Of a DNA stretch of 64,000 nucleotides, positions 16,005-25,312 are shown piece after piece. Position 1 is the first letter of the stretch. Each line of letters begins with the position of its first letter. The translations under genes and the position numbers were made by a program. The stretch lies in the NCBI GenBank assembly GCA_020638155.1, contig JACKJB010000006.1, positions 1-64,000 on the forward strand, in the 5' to 3' direction. The stretch comes from Rhodospirillales bacterium. Lineage in GTDB: Bacteria > Pseudomonadota > Alphaproteobacteria > Micavibrionales > Micavibrionaceae. The notes under the pieces were generated by a model that was given only the letters and a program-made list of their open reading frames with translations, was not told the origin of the DNA and ran no database searches.

Positions 16005-16992
16005 CTATGCCGTAAAAGGAGCGGTACCATTCCACGAATTGCGGGATCCCTTCGCTCAGCGGCGTTTTAGGGTCGTAACCGAAAACTTCTTTGGAGGCAT
16101 CGATATCGGCGTAGGTTTCGGGCACATCGCCCGGCGCCATCGGGGCCATGATTTTTTCCGTACGCACGCCAAGCGCTGTTTCAATCGTCTCGATAAAATA
16201 CAGAAGGCTTTCGGCCCGGTTATTGCCCAGATTGAAAACCCGGTGCGGGGCGTCGTGAATGCAGTGCGGTCCATGGGCGACAGGCGGATGGCCGAGCACG
16301 GCGATGATCCCGGACACCACATCATCGATCCATGTGAAATCGCGTTTCATATCACCCTGGTTAAACACGGTGATCGGCTTGCCGGCCAATATGTCGCGCG
16401 TAAACGAAAAATACGCCATATCCGGACGGCCCCAGGGTCCGTACACGGTAAAGAAACGCAGGCCCGTTGCCGGGATATTATATAAATAGCTGTAAGACTG
16501 GGTCATCAGTTCGCCCGCACGTTTGGTCGCGGCGTAAAGCGATACCGGGGCATTGACCTGGTCGTCGATTGAAAAAGGCTGTTTGGTGTTACCGCCGTAA
16601 ACCGAAGAGCTGGAGGCATACACAAAATGCTTTAACCCTTCACGATGGCGCGCCAGTTCCAGCAGCACCAGCGGCCCCATCAGGTTACTGTGTTCGTAAT
16701 CGAACGGATGGGTCAGCGAATGCCGAACCCCCGCCTGCGCCGCCAGATGAATGATCCGGTCGATCTGCGGATGGGCGTCCATGATGCCCTGCATGGCGTC
16801 ACGATCGGCGATATCGGCTTTGTAAAAGGTAAATCCGTCGCGCTTTTCCAGCTGTTCCAGCCGGGCTTTTTTGAGCGTTACGTCGTAATACTCATTCAAA
16901 TTATCAACGCCGATCACCTGCTCACCCGCCGCAAGCAATGCCTGTGCGGTGTGAAATCCAATAAATCCTGCTGCGCCGGTTAATAAAATCAT
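15991..16992 (-). CDS. UDP-glucuronate 4-epimerase-like NAD-dependent epimerase
   Basis: A 333-residue short-chain dehydrogenase of the extended type. The NAD-binding motif TGAAGFIGFH lies at the start, followed by VDNLNEYYDVTLKKARL, which is typical of UDP-glucuronate 4-epimerases. The catalytic set is Ser-Ser-Ser (YASSSSVYG) and Tyr-x3-Lys (SLYAATKRAGE). It would make UDP-galacturonate for surface polysaccharide. It lies 15 bp after an amidotransferase gene on the same strand, a pairing seen in exopolysaccharide loci. Confidence 0.88.
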   Translation of the reverse strand: MILLTGAAGFIGFHTAQALLAAGEQVIGVDNLNEYYDVTLKKARLEQLEKRDGFTFYKADIADRDAMQGIMDAHPQIDRIIHLAAQAGVRHSLTHPFDYEHSNLMGPLVLLELARHREGLKHFVYASSSSVYGGNTKQPFSIDDQVNAPVSLYAATKRAGELMTQSYSYLYNIPATGLRFFTVYGPWGRPDMAYFSFTRDILAGKPITVFNQGDMKRDFTWIDDVVSGIIAVLGHPPVAHGPHCIHDAPHRVFNLGNNRAESLLYFIETIETALGVRTEKIMAPMAPGDVPETYADIDASKEVFGYDPKTPLSEGIPQFVEWYRSFYGIEKAA

Positions 16993-17007
16993 CGTTCGAT
17001 ATATAGG

Positions 17008-18963
17008 CTATTTTTCCCATTTGTCCAGCCAGCTCTGGAACATCAATATTGTCCAGAGCTTATGGGCGTGACGGCCCTGCCCGGTAAGATGCGCCTCCCA
17101 GGCACGGCGCACCGGTTCGGGCTGCACATAGCCCTGTGCCGCAAGGCGCTGTTCATCCAGCAGATCTTCCGCCCAATCTTTTAAGGGGCCGCGCAGCCAG
17201 TCGCCTACGGGCATCGTAAAGCCCTGTTTTGGCCGTTCGAACAACGCTTCGGGGACGTGCCGCGCTAAAATTTGCCGGAGCAGCCATTTGCCCTGCATCT
17301 TCCCGTTTTTACCTTTGCGGATTTTCATACGCATCGGCAAGGACCACGCATACTGGAACACCCGGCGGTCCAGCAGCGGGGCGCGGGCTTCGAGCGAGAC
17401 CGCCATGCTGGCGCGGTCAAGCTTGGTCAGGATATCGTTCGGCAGGTAAGACAGCGCATCGCCATACATCATCCGCTCGGCAAAGCCCAGGCCTTTGGGT
17501 TGCCAGCTTTCATCCACCAGCGGGACCTGCGCTTCTGCACCGCCGCAGACCAGCGCCGCCGGATCGGGCCATTGGCTGACCAGCTGGCGGTACACATTTT
17601 CGGCACTATCCTGGCGCAGCAATTCGGCGACTTTATAAATTCGCTCACCGAATTGCGGATGCTGCGGCACGAGGCTGTCCCATCGTTCGGCACTGAGCGC
17701 GGTTAACCCGCCGCCCATCATGCCTCTTATCCCGCGCGGCAGCCATCCCACACGCCGCCACAGCGCCGGGGCGACATAGTGCCGCAAATATCCGCCCAGC
17801 ATTTCATCGCCGCCATCGCCGGACAGCGCCACGGTGACATGCTGCCGGGCAAAACGCGACACCATAAAAGTGGGGATCTGCGATACATCGGCAAAAGGCT
17901 CGTCATAAATTTCCGGAAGCTGCGGGATAATATCGAGCGCATCCTGCGGCGTACAGATCAGCTCGTGATGGTCGGTGCCCAGATGCGCAGCAATTTTTGC
18001 AGCATAAGCGGATTCATCAAACCCGTCCTGTTCGAACCCGATGCTAAAGGTTTTAACAGGCTCGTTTGCCTGGCGCTGCATCAACGCGACCACGGCGCTT
18101 GAATCGATGCCGCCAGATAAAAACGCGCCAAGCGGGACATCGGACACCATCCGGTCTTTGACCGCCGCCTTTAGAATGTTTTCAAAATCCTCGATCGCCT
18201 GCGCGTCATTTGCCGGGCTTTGCTGCTGCCTTGCCTCTTCGACGATCCGCGGCATATGCCAGTACGGCGCCGCCAGCGCGGCAAGGTCCGCACCGGGAAA
18301 CAGTGTTTTCACATCAATACTGGCGCGGCATCCGGGCAAGAGCTGCCAGACATTATCGTAGATCGAAAACGGCGCGGGGACGCAGCCATAGCGCATATAT
18401 AAAGTCAGGGCCTGCCGGTTGATCTGCGGCACGAAATCGGGGTGCGCCCGCAGCGCTTTTAACTCGGAGCCGAACACAAAGTTTTTCCCTGCCCAGCCCA
18501 TATATAAAGGCTTTTTCCCCATCCGGTCGCGAACCAGGTGCAGCAGCTTTTCCTTGCGGTCCCATAAGGCCAGCGCGAACATACCTTCGAGTTTTTGCAG
18601 GGCCTGGTTTAACCCCCAATGCTCGATCGCCGCCAGCATCACCGCCGTATCAGAGCGTACATTCATCGGGACGCCTTCGGCTTCCAGGGTATGGGAAAGC
18701 TGCATGAAATTATAGATTTCGCCGTTAAAAACGGCGATATAACGCTCCGAGTCAGAGGCCATCGGCTGGTGGCCGCCGGGCGATAAATCAATGATCGATA
18801 AGCGCCTGTGGCCAAGAAACAGCGGCAGATCGGGGTCCTGCCAGCTTCCTTCGTCATCCGGGCCGCGGCGTGCCAGCGCATCGCTCATCGCCCGGCCCGA
18901 GGCCTGCAATAGAGTCCGGTCCTGATCCTGTCCTGTATTAAAAAAGCCTGTAATCCCGCACAT
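17008..18963 (-). CDS. asnB: Asparagine-synthetase-type glutamine amidotransferase
   Basis: A 651-residue enzyme. The N-terminal Ntn amidotransferase domain needs the free Cys2 of MCGITGFFN, so the ATG at 18963 is the start rather than one 36 bp upstream. RRGPDDEG, GHRRLSIIDL and FNGEIYNF follow. The C-terminal ATP-pyrophosphatase domain has the FLSGGIDSSAV loop and ALSGDGGDE. It either makes asparagine or, given the epimerase neighbour and similarity to exosortase/EPS-linked amidotransferases, amidates a polysaccharide precursor. The exact substrate is open. Confidence 0.85.
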   Translation of the reverse strand: MCGITGFFNTGQDQDRTLLQASGRAMSDALARRGPDDEGSWQDPDLPLFLGHRRLSIIDLSPGGHQPMASDSERYIAVFNGEIYNFMQLSHTLEAEGVPMNVRSDTAVMLAAIEHWGLNQALQKLEGMFALALWDRKEKLLHLVRDRMGKKPLYMGWAGKNFVFGSELKALRAHPDFVPQINRQALTLYMRYGCVPAPFSIYDNVWQLLPGCRASIDVKTLFPGADLAALAAPYWHMPRIVEEARQQQSPANDAQAIEDFENILKAAVKDRMVSDVPLGAFLSGGIDSSAVVALMQRQANEPVKTFSIGFEQDGFDESAYAAKIAAHLGTDHHELICTPQDALDIIPQLPEIYDEPFADVSQIPTFMVSRFARQHVTVALSGDGGDEMLGGYLRHYVAPALWRRVGWLPRGIRGMMGGGLTALSAERWDSLVPQHPQFGERIYKVAELLRQDSAENVYRQLVSQWPDPAALVCGGAEAQVPLVDESWQPKGLGFAERMMYGDALSYLPNDILTKLDRASMAVSLEARAPLLDRRVFQYAWSLPMRMKIRKGKNGKMQGKWLLRQILARHVPEALFERPKQGFTMPVGDWLRGPLKDWAEDLLDEQRLAAQGYVQPEPVRRAWEAHLTGQGRHAHKLWTILMFQSWLDKWEK

Positions 18964-19146
18964 CCCTGTAGAAATACAGGGTTCAGGACCAATCGGCAAT
19001 TATTTTGCACAATTTTCATTTTTTTATGGAAATATAATCATAGATGGCTTATAACAACGGCGAACTTAAAACGGGCAGCAGGCTTGATCTTGAGAGAATG
19101 CTGGTCTAAGTAACTGATAGAAAAATAATAATTTGAGGTTTTCTGC

Positions 19147-19779
19147 GTGAATATCGATCTTTTAGTAACACAGCAAGGAGATGCCGGACTGGTATGCGAT
19201 GCGGGTTTTGACAGCCCTGTCGCCGGGGTCCTGTTCGATGCGGAAACGCGTGAAGTCACGCTGGAATACGCGAATCTGGAGACCACACACCTGAATATCC
19301 CGGTTGAAGACGATATTGCCGAAATGCTGCTCTGGGCGATGAGCGTCCAGGTCGGGGTCATTGCGCAAAACCAGGTGCAGGATAACCGCCAGGTGCCGTT
19401 GATGCTGCTGAACGATCCCGATGGTATGCCGGGCCGGGAATTGCCGATGAAGGCCTCTAACTCCGTGGTCGCCTTTGAGCGGTTCTTAAAAGCCTGCGTC
19501 ACCGGGCAGCCGCTGCACCGTGATGACCTTGGCAATGAAGACGATTCAGGGTCGGTGATGGGTGGTATGAACCGGGCGGTCCTGCAATTCGCGCCGCACC
19601 TCGCCCGCCAGCGAACCCTGGAAGCCACGCATGACCTGAATATGAGCGGCCCTGCCGCCCCCGGTATGGGGATGGGCGGCGGTGGTGGTGGCGGTGCGCC
19701 TCCACTGCGCCAGCGCTCTACCGGACAAGGCCGGACAAATCCGCAGCAAACCCGCCCTACAGATAAAGAAGACGATTGA
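19147..19779 (+). CDS. Protein of unknown function with Gly-rich C-terminal tail
   Basis: A 210-residue protein starting with GTG behind a GAGG site. The first 150 residues look like a folded, acidic alpha/beta domain with no signal or membrane segment. The tail is low complexity (GMGMGGGGGGGAPP) followed by a polar, Arg/Gln/Thr-rich end. No family is recognised. It is divergent from the amidotransferase gene and 66 bp before dps. The disordered tail may mediate binding or self-association. Confidence 0.65.
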   Translation: MNIDLLVTQQGDAGLVCDAGFDSPVAGVLFDAETREVTLEYANLETTHLNIPVEDDIAEMLLWAMSVQVGVIAQNQVQDNRQVPLMLLNDPDGMPGRELPMKASNSVVAFERFLKACVTGQPLHRDDLGNEDDSGSVMGGMNRAVLQFAPHLARQRTLEATHDLNMSGPAAPGMGMGGGGGGGAPPLRQRSTGQGRTNPQQTRPTDKEDD

Positions 19780-19845
19780 CCTTACCCCTGATCGGTTTAC
19801 ATTAAGGGTCGAAAGATGACCCAAGTGAACAGACAGGAGCAGAAA

Positions 19846-20289
19846 ATGTCTAACAAAGCACTGGTTGACGGCCTGAATAAAGTCCTGGCCGATACATTCG
19901 AACTTTATTTCAAAACGCACAGTTTCCACTGGAACGTCGAAGGGCCGAATTTCAAAGGGCTGCACGAACTGTTTGAACTGCAATATAACGAGCTGTGGGC
20001 GGCGACGGACGAGATCGCCGAGCGGATCCGCACCCTTGGGGCTTATGCGCCGAACAGCTGGACGGAAATGGCGAAAAACGCCAGCCTGCAGGAAACCGGC
20101 CAAACACCGGATTACAAGGCCATGGTTGAAATCCTGGCGAATGATAACATCGCCATCACCGAAACCATGAAGCCGGTTCTGTCCGCCGCACAGGATGCCG
20201 GGGACGAAGTGACCGCGGACCTGATGATCCAGCGTATGGCCGTTCATGAAAAAGCCGCCTGGATGCTGCGCAGCTCGGCCAAAGGATGA
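19846..20289 (+). CDS. dps: Dps-family DNA-binding ferritin-like protein
   Basis: A 147-residue mini-ferritin that stores iron, uses peroxide as oxidant and may coat DNA in stress. THSFHWNVEGPNFKGLHELFE supplies the family ferroxidase ligands from both sides of the dimer interface, and DEIAERIRTLG is the second helix. The ATG at 19846 is chosen because AGGAG lies just upstream and the family start matches; an ATG 30 bp earlier is less likely. Its TGA overlaps the csaA ATG. Confidence 0.93.
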   Translation: MSNKALVDGLNKVLADTFELYFKTHSFHWNVEGPNFKGLHELFELQYNELWAATDEIAERIRTLGAYAPNSWTEMAKNASLQETGQTPDYKAMVEILANDNIAITETMKPVLSAAQDAGDEVTADLMIQRMAVHEKAAWMLRSSAKG

Positions 20290-20618
20290 TCGGTTTCGAC
20301 GACTTTGCCAAAGTCGATATCAGGGCAGGCACGATCGTGCAGGCGGAAATTTTCCCCGAAGCACGGCGGCCTGCCTTTAAATTGACCATTGATTTCGGTG
20401 AAGAGCTCGGGATCAAAAAAAGCTCCGCGCAGATTACCAAACACTATACCCCGGAAAGCCTGATCGGCAGGAAAATCTGCGCCGTTACAAATTTCCCGCC
20501 CAAACAAATCGGGCCGTTTATGTCAGAAGTGCTGGTGCTCGGTTTTTCCGATGAAGCCGGGGATATCGTGCTCATCGCGCCGGATCAGGACGTGCCCAAT
20601 GGGACAAAACTGCATTAA
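20286..20618 (+). CDS. csaA: CsaA-type tRNA-binding-domain protein
   Basis: A 110-residue single OB-fold protein of the CsaA/MetRS-C-terminal type. Hallmarks are DIRAGTIVQAEIFPEARRPA, the turn KSSAQITKHY and a C-terminal segment ending PNGTKLH. Family members bind tRNA or unfolded proteins and act as export-related chaperones. It is coupled to dps by a 4-bp ATGA overlap, an uncommon partner, and its stop overlaps the stop of convergent mltG. Confidence 0.9.
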   Translation: MIGFDDFAKVDIRAGTIVQAEIFPEARRPAFKLTIDFGEELGIKKSSAQITKHYTPESLIGRKICAVTNFPPKQIGPFMSEVLVLGFSDEAGDIVLIAPDQDVPNGTKLH

Positions 20619-21616
20619 TTCCCGCTCTGCTTCCTGATCTTGCGCCACTGCGCGGCATTGCGGTTATGCTCTGCTAGGGTTTCAGAAAAAACATGCCCGC
20701 CGGTGCCGTCAGCCACAAAATAAAGAAAGTTATGCTGCTCCGGGTTCAGGACGGCTTCAATCGAGGCCCGGCCCGGATTGGCGATCGGTCCCGGCGGCAG
20801 CCCCGGATATTTATAAGTGTTATAGGGCGAGTCGACTTCCAGATCCTTGCGCAGCAGCCGGCGGCCCAGCGGGCCTTTGCCTTCATTCTGGATTTTACCT
20901 TTCGTCAGCGCATAAATCACGGTCGGGTCGGTTTGCAGCGGCATGGCTTTATTCAGCCGGTTGACGAACACCCCGGCGATGCGGCGCCGCTCATCCGGAA
21001 CAGCCGTTTCCTTTTCAACGATCGAGGCCAGAGTCAGGACTTCGGCGCTGGAGAGTTTAATGCTGTCCGCAGCGGCGCCCGCCCATAATTCATCCTGGGT
21101 TTGCTGCATCGCCTGCTGCATCTGCGCGATTTTATCCGCGCGCGATTCCCCGAGCATGAAATTATAAGTTTCCGGCAGCAGGCTGCCTTCGTCCGGAATG
21201 TCCGCGATCTCCCCTTTCAGCTCTTCGACCGTGCCGAGCAGCTGGACGACCTGCCAGCTGGTCAGGCCTTCGGGCACGGTGAACTGCCGCTGGACGACCT
21301 GCCCGTCATGGAGTTTTTGCAGCACGTCTTTCAGGCTTTCATGCGCTGTAAACCGGTATTCGCCCGCCTTTAAGGATTTGTCGGTATCGGTCAGGCGCGC
21401 CGCCACCCGGAACAACACCGGGTCATCGATCACTGCGGCGGCTTTAAGACGATCGGCGATCAGCGATACACCGCTGCCTTTTTTAATGACGAACAAGGTC
21501 TCTTCCGGCAAAGGACCGGGCGCAGCATAGCGATGCATGCCCCACAAAAATATGCCGCCAGCAAGAAGCAGCCCCACAACCAGAAGCGCTAACAGATGTA
21601 AGAGCATAAACCGCAT
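20615..21616 (-). CDS. mltG: Endolytic murein transglycosylase MltG
   Basis: A 333-residue inner-membrane enzyme that cleaves nascent glycan strands and sets their length. One N-terminal membrane helix (LLHLLALLVVGLLLAGGIFL) is followed by a LysM-like region and the YceG catalytic domain. The catalytic Glu lies in LTLASIVEKETAVPDERRR, followed by VFVNRLNKAMPLQTDPTVIY. The ATG at 21616 is chosen because it follows the fabF stop by 2 bp; a longer frame would lie inside fabF. The acpP-fabF-mltG order is common in proteobacteria. Confidence 0.94.
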   Translation of the reverse strand: MRFMLLHLLALLVVGLLLAGGIFLWGMHRYAAPGPLPEETLFVIKKGSGVSLIADRLKAAAVIDDPVLFRVAARLTDTDKSLKAGEYRFTAHESLKDVLQKLHDGQVVQRQFTVPEGLTSWQVVQLLGTVEELKGEIADIPDEGSLLPETYNFMLGESRADKIAQMQQAMQQTQDELWAGAAADSIKLSSAEVLTLASIVEKETAVPDERRRIAGVFVNRLNKAMPLQTDPTVIYALTKGKIQNEGKGPLGRRLLRKDLEVDSPYNTYKYPGLPPGPIANPGRASIEAVLNPEQHNFLYFVADGTGGHVFSETLAEHNRNAAQWRKIRKQSGN

Positions 21617-21618
21617 GC

Positions 21619-22899
21619 TTAAACGCTGCGCATCACAAGGCTGGCGTTGGTGCCGCCGAAGCCGAAAGAATTGGATAAGGCCGTTGTGACCTTTTTCTCT
21701 TTTGCGGTTTTCGGCACAAGGTCGATCCCCTGGCAATCTTCAGAGACATTTTCAAGGTTCAGGGTCGGCGGCAGGATGCCCGTTTCCATCGCCTTGAGCG
21801 TATAGATCGCTTCGACCGCCCCGGCTGCGCCGAGCAGGTGGCCGATGGCCGATTTGGTCGAAGACATGCTGACCGTTTCCAGCGCGCTGCCGAACAGGCG
21901 TTTGACCGCCGTGCATTCGATGCCGTCCCCGACCGGGGTCGAGGTGCCGTGCGCATTAATATAGTCAATCGCTTCCGGGGTAATCCCGGCGCGGTCCAGC
22001 GCGGCCTGCATGGCGCGGAAACCGCCATCGCCGTTTTCGGCGGGGCTGGTCATGTGATAGGCGTCACCCGACAGGCCATAGCCGATAATTTCACCATAAA
22101 TTTTCGCGCCGCGTTTTTTCGCGTGTTCATATTCTTCGAGCATCACAAGCCCGCACCCTTCGGCAATCACAAAGCCGTCACGGCCTTCATCGAACGGGCG
22201 GGAGGCTTCTGCAGGCTTATCGTTGTAGCCGGTTGAGAGCGCGCGGACTGCGGCAAAGCTGGCAACGCCCAGACGGTTCACCGCGGCTTCAGCGCCGCCC
22301 GCCAGCATCACATCGGCATCGCCGAGCGCGATCAGGCGCATCGCATCGCCAATCGCATGCGTACCGGTCGCACAAGCCGTAACCACAGCATGGTTCGGGC
22401 CTTTAAATCCGTATTTGATCGAGACATGCCCGGAGGCAAGGTTAATCAGCATCGCCGGATTGGCAAAAGGCGATACCCGGCGCGGGCCTTTTTCATGCAG
22501 CACGATCGATGTTTCATACATCGTGCCCAGCCCGCCAATCCCGGAGCCGATCAGAACGCCCGTGCGCAGCAGGTCTTCTTCTGCCGTCGGCGCCCAGCCG
22601 GAATCGGCTACCGTTTCCTGTGCTGCGGCCAGAGCGAAATGGATGAACTTATCCATCTTGCGCTGTTCTTTAGGCTCGACAAACAGATCGACATTAAACG
22701 CGCCTTCGGGCGGGTTTTCATCGCTGCTTTTCGGGACTGTACCGGCAATCTGAGAGGAAATATCGGAGGCTTCGAATTCGCCGAATTCATCGATCCTGCG
22801 AATCCCGCTTTGCCCGGCGGTGAGCCTGGCCCAATTGTAGTTCACCCCTACGCCGAGGGGTGAAACCATTCCCATTCCTGTTACGACAACGCGTCTCAT
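21619..22899 (-). CDS. fabF: Beta-ketoacyl-ACP synthase II
   Basis: A 426-residue elongating condensing enzyme of type II fatty acid synthesis. The Cys-His-His triad is seen in VTACATGTHAIG, INAHGTSTPVGD and SAIGHLLGAAG. The N-terminal RRVVVTGMGMVSPLGVGV and C-terminal NSFGFGGTNASLV are family signatures. It lies 37 bp after acpP on the same strand and just before mltG. Confidence 0.96.
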   Translation of the reverse strand: MRRVVVTGMGMVSPLGVGVNYNWARLTAGQSGIRRIDEFGEFEASDISSQIAGTVPKSSDENPPEGAFNVDLFVEPKEQRKMDKFIHFALAAAQETVADSGWAPTAEEDLLRTGVLIGSGIGGLGTMYETSIVLHEKGPRRVSPFANPAMLINLASGHVSIKYGFKGPNHAVVTACATGTHAIGDAMRLIALGDADVMLAGGAEAAVNRLGVASFAAVRALSTGYNDKPAEASRPFDEGRDGFVIAEGCGLVMLEEYEHAKKRGAKIYGEIIGYGLSGDAYHMTSPAENGDGGFRAMQAALDRAGITPEAIDYINAHGTSTPVGDGIECTAVKRLFGSALETVSMSSTKSAIGHLLGAAGAVEAIYTLKAMETGILPPTLNLENVSEDCQGIDLVPKTAKEKKVTTALSNSFGFGGTNASLVMRSV

Positions 22900-22936
22900 G
22901 AATGTCCTTTATAAAACCGCTTCAAAAATACGCCGC

Positions 22937-23176
22937 TTATTCAGCAGCGTTTTCTTTGATGAAGCTGATGGCATCGCCAACCGTCTGGATTTTTTCAGCA
23001 GCATCATCAGGAATTTCAACGTTGAATTCTTCTTCAAACGCCATAACCAGTTCAACCGTATCCAGGGAGTCAGCGCCCAGATCATCAATAAAGCTTGCGC
23101 CTTCGGAAACTTTTCCTTCGTCTACGCCAAGATGCTCAACAACAATCTTTTTAACGCGTTCGGCAATGTCACTCAT
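22937..23176 (-). CDS. acpP: Acyl carrier protein
   Basis: A 79-residue acidic four-helix carrier. The Ser of DDLGADSLDTVELVM carries the phosphopantetheine arm that holds growing acyl chains. Length and sequence are typical. It is normally preceded by fabG, but here a divergent ChaN-like gene separates the two, so acpP should have its own promoter in the 279-bp divergent gap. Confidence 0.97.
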   Translation of the reverse strand: MSDIAERVKKIVVEHLGVDEGKVSEGASFIDDLGADSLDTVELVMAFEEEFNVEIPDDAAEKIQTVGDAISFIKENAAE

Positions 23177-23455
23177 GTCGATTCCTTACCTTCTTCTATT
23201 ACTTCTTTTGGTTTCGCTTCAAAGTCGAGACGGGACTTTAAGCGCCCGGTTCCGCTAAATCAAGCGATTTTGTTTAGCTAGCACACAGGACGCCCGCAAA
23301 CCAGCATTTTCCCTATACATACAGCGCTTTATATGGGGATAAAGCGGGACAATAAAAAATATAAAATACCATAATAAAGCCATTGCTTTTCTATTTTTCG
23401 GCGTTATGGTGAGAAAACTTTAAAAACAACAAATAAACGATTAGGGAGGCACCTT

Positions 23456-24487
23456 ATGAATCGTAAGTTCAAAGAAATCGCGTCCGTGTTTGCGCTTGCC
23501 GCAAGCCTGACCATGCCGATGCAGCTCAACGCCGAGCCACAGGATACCGCACCGCAAGCTCATGATAACAGCGCAGCACAGGTTAATCTCAGTTCCCTGA
23601 ATAACGGTGACATCGTCGATGTTTCCACCGGGACGTTTTTAAACGAGCAGCAGCTTATAAAAGACATCGCCAAAGCGCGGGTCATTTATATTGGCGAAAC
23701 ACATAATAATGTCGTGGCTCACCTGATCCAGGCAAGAATCCTTAAACAGCTGGCGGCCCAATATCCCGGCCAAATCGCTGTCGGGATGGAAATGTTTAAG
23801 CGCTCCGCACAAGGCGCGCTTGATGACTGGCATAACGGGAAAATGAGCGATGCCGATTTCGACCAGCTATTCCAGCAGGAATGGGGCTTTGATCCTGAAA
23901 TATACCGCCCGCTTTTAGCTGAGATGAAAAAAGCCGGAACGCCGATCATCGGTCTGCGTCCTACCGATGAAATGGAAAACAAGTTCAGCCGTGGTGAAGC
24001 GGGAAATTATCCCGATATGGACCAGAACGATGCGCTGCACCGCCAGTTCAATATGCAGATCCTGCAATATTTCGCCGGGGCACACGGCCATGCGGCAACC
24101 GATACGACGAAACTTGAAAAACATTACCAGAAACAATTGCTGCGCGATGAGACGATGGGGGAAACCGTTGCGAATTTCCTCGCCGATCCTGCCAACAAGG
24201 ATAAAAAGCTGGTCGTGATCGCCGGGGACAACCACGTCGAATACGGGCTGGGCATTCCCAAGCGCGCAGAACGCCGGGTGCCGCATGATTACACGATCAT
24301 CCTGCCGGATGAGCATAATATGTCACCGGAGATTAACCGCGTCGCCAACGGGGAGGACCCATCTATCCCGGCGGCAGGAAATTATGTCTGGCAAATTCCG
24401 TTTGTCGACCTGGATATGATGAAACGGATTCAGCAGCATCTGAAACAACAACAGGCGCCGCAAAATCATCCTGCGCCGCAGATGTAA
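23456..24487 (+). CDS. ChaN-family (haem-binding / TIKI-like) exported protein
   Basis: A 343-residue protein with a signal peptide (cleavage likely after QLNA, residue about 26). The mature domain holds VIYIGETHNNVVAH, VGMEMFKRSAQ and VVIAGDNHVEYGLG, the conserved Glu/His motifs of the ChaN/Tiki fold. Family members bind haem or iron complexes, or are membrane-linked proteases; the role here is not fixed. There is no lipobox, so it should be periplasmic. A strong GGGAGG site precedes it. Its tail is rich in Gln and Pro. It sits in opposite orientation inside the fab cluster. Confidence 0.8.
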   Translation: MNRKFKEIASVFALAASLTMPMQLNAEPQDTAPQAHDNSAAQVNLSSLNNGDIVDVSTGTFLNEQQLIKDIAKARVIYIGETHNNVVAHLIQARILKQLAAQYPGQIAVGMEMFKRSAQGALDDWHNGKMSDADFDQLFQQEWGFDPEIYRPLLAEMKKAGTPIIGLRPTDEMENKFSRGEAGNYPDMDQNDALHRQFNMQILQYFAGAHGHAATDTTKLEKHYQKQLLRDETMGETVANFLADPANKDKKLVVIAGDNHVEYGLGIPKRAERRVPHDYTIILPDEHNMSPEINRVANGEDPSIPAAGNYVWQIPFVDLDMMKRIQQHLKQQQAPQNHPAPQM

Positions 24488-24507
24488 ATCCATAGACCAA
24501 GAGATAT

Positions 24508-24544
24508 AAAAAAGCCCCTGACCGATAAGATCAGGGGCTTTTTT
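24508..24544. terminator. Bidirectional terminator between the ChaN-like gene and fabG
   Basis: AAAGCCCCTGA (24511-24521) and TCAGGGGCTTT (24531-24541) form a perfect 11-bp stem with T-runs on both strands. It serves the convergent ChaN-like and fabG genes. Confidence 0.9.
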
Positions 24545-24561
24545 AAAACCTGTTGAACCAA

Positions 24562-25299
24562 TTAAATCATCGCCATGCCGCCATTCACATGCAGGGTCTG
24601 CCCGGTCATGTAGGCGGATTCATCTGCGGCAAGGTAAAGCGCTGCCGCGGCAATATCTTCAGAAGATCCCATCCGGCCCATCGGGATCGTCGCGTTGATT
24701 TTTTCTTTCTGGTCATCAGTAAGCGCATCGGTCATGGCCGTTGCGATAAAGCCCGGCGCGATGCAGTTCACCGTGATGCCGCGGCTGGCAATTTCAGCGC
24801 CCATCGCCTTGGTCCAGCCGGCCATACCGGCCTTCGACGCGCAGTAATTGGCCTGCCCCGGATTACCGGTCGTGCCGACAACCGAAGAAATATTGATAAT
24901 CCGGCCCCAGCGGTTTTTCATCATGCCGCGCTGGACCGCACGGGCGAGACGAAACGGCGCAGTCAGGTTTACATCGAGGACGTCCTGCCACTCTTCGTCT
25001 TTCATCCGCATCGATAAATTATCCCGCGTTAGACCCGCATTATTAACCAGGATATCAATCCGCTCCATCGCTGCCGTGGCCGCATCAACCAGCGCCGCAG
25101 CGCCTTCGGCGCTTGATAGATCCGCAGGCAGGACATGGACACGCCCGCCAAGCTGCGCTGCCAGCGCGTTTAATTTATCTTCGTTACGGCCCGATAAGCC
25201 GACAGTCGCGCCCGCATCATGCAGGGCTTTGGCAATCGCGCCACCAATCCCGCCGGTCGCGCCGGTTACAAGGGCCGTTTTTCCGGTTAAATCAAACAT
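24562..25299 (-). CDS. fabG: 3-oxoacyl-ACP reductase FabG
   Basis: A 245-residue NADPH-dependent short-chain reductase of fatty acid elongation. TGATGGIGGAIA binds the cofactor, NNAGLTRD is the core motif, and the catalytic Ser (NISSVVG) and Tyr-x3-Lys (NYCASKAG) are present. It ends VNGGMAMI, typical of FabG. The gene lies 13 bp after the cysteine-peptidase-like gene and is the last gene of the fabD transcript. Confidence 0.96.
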   Translation of the reverse strand: MFDLTGKTALVTGATGGIGGAIAKALHDAGATVGLSGRNEDKLNALAAQLGGRVHVLPADLSSAEGAAALVDAATAAMERIDILVNNAGLTRDNLSMRMKDEEWQDVLDVNLTAPFRLARAVQRGMMKNRWGRIINISSVVGTTGNPGQANYCASKAGMAGWTKAMGAEIASRGITVNCIAPGFIATAMTDALTDDQKEKINATIPMGRMGSSEDIAAAALYLAADESAYMTGQTLHVNGGMAMI

Positions 25300-25312
25300 G
25301 GGTCTTTCCTTT

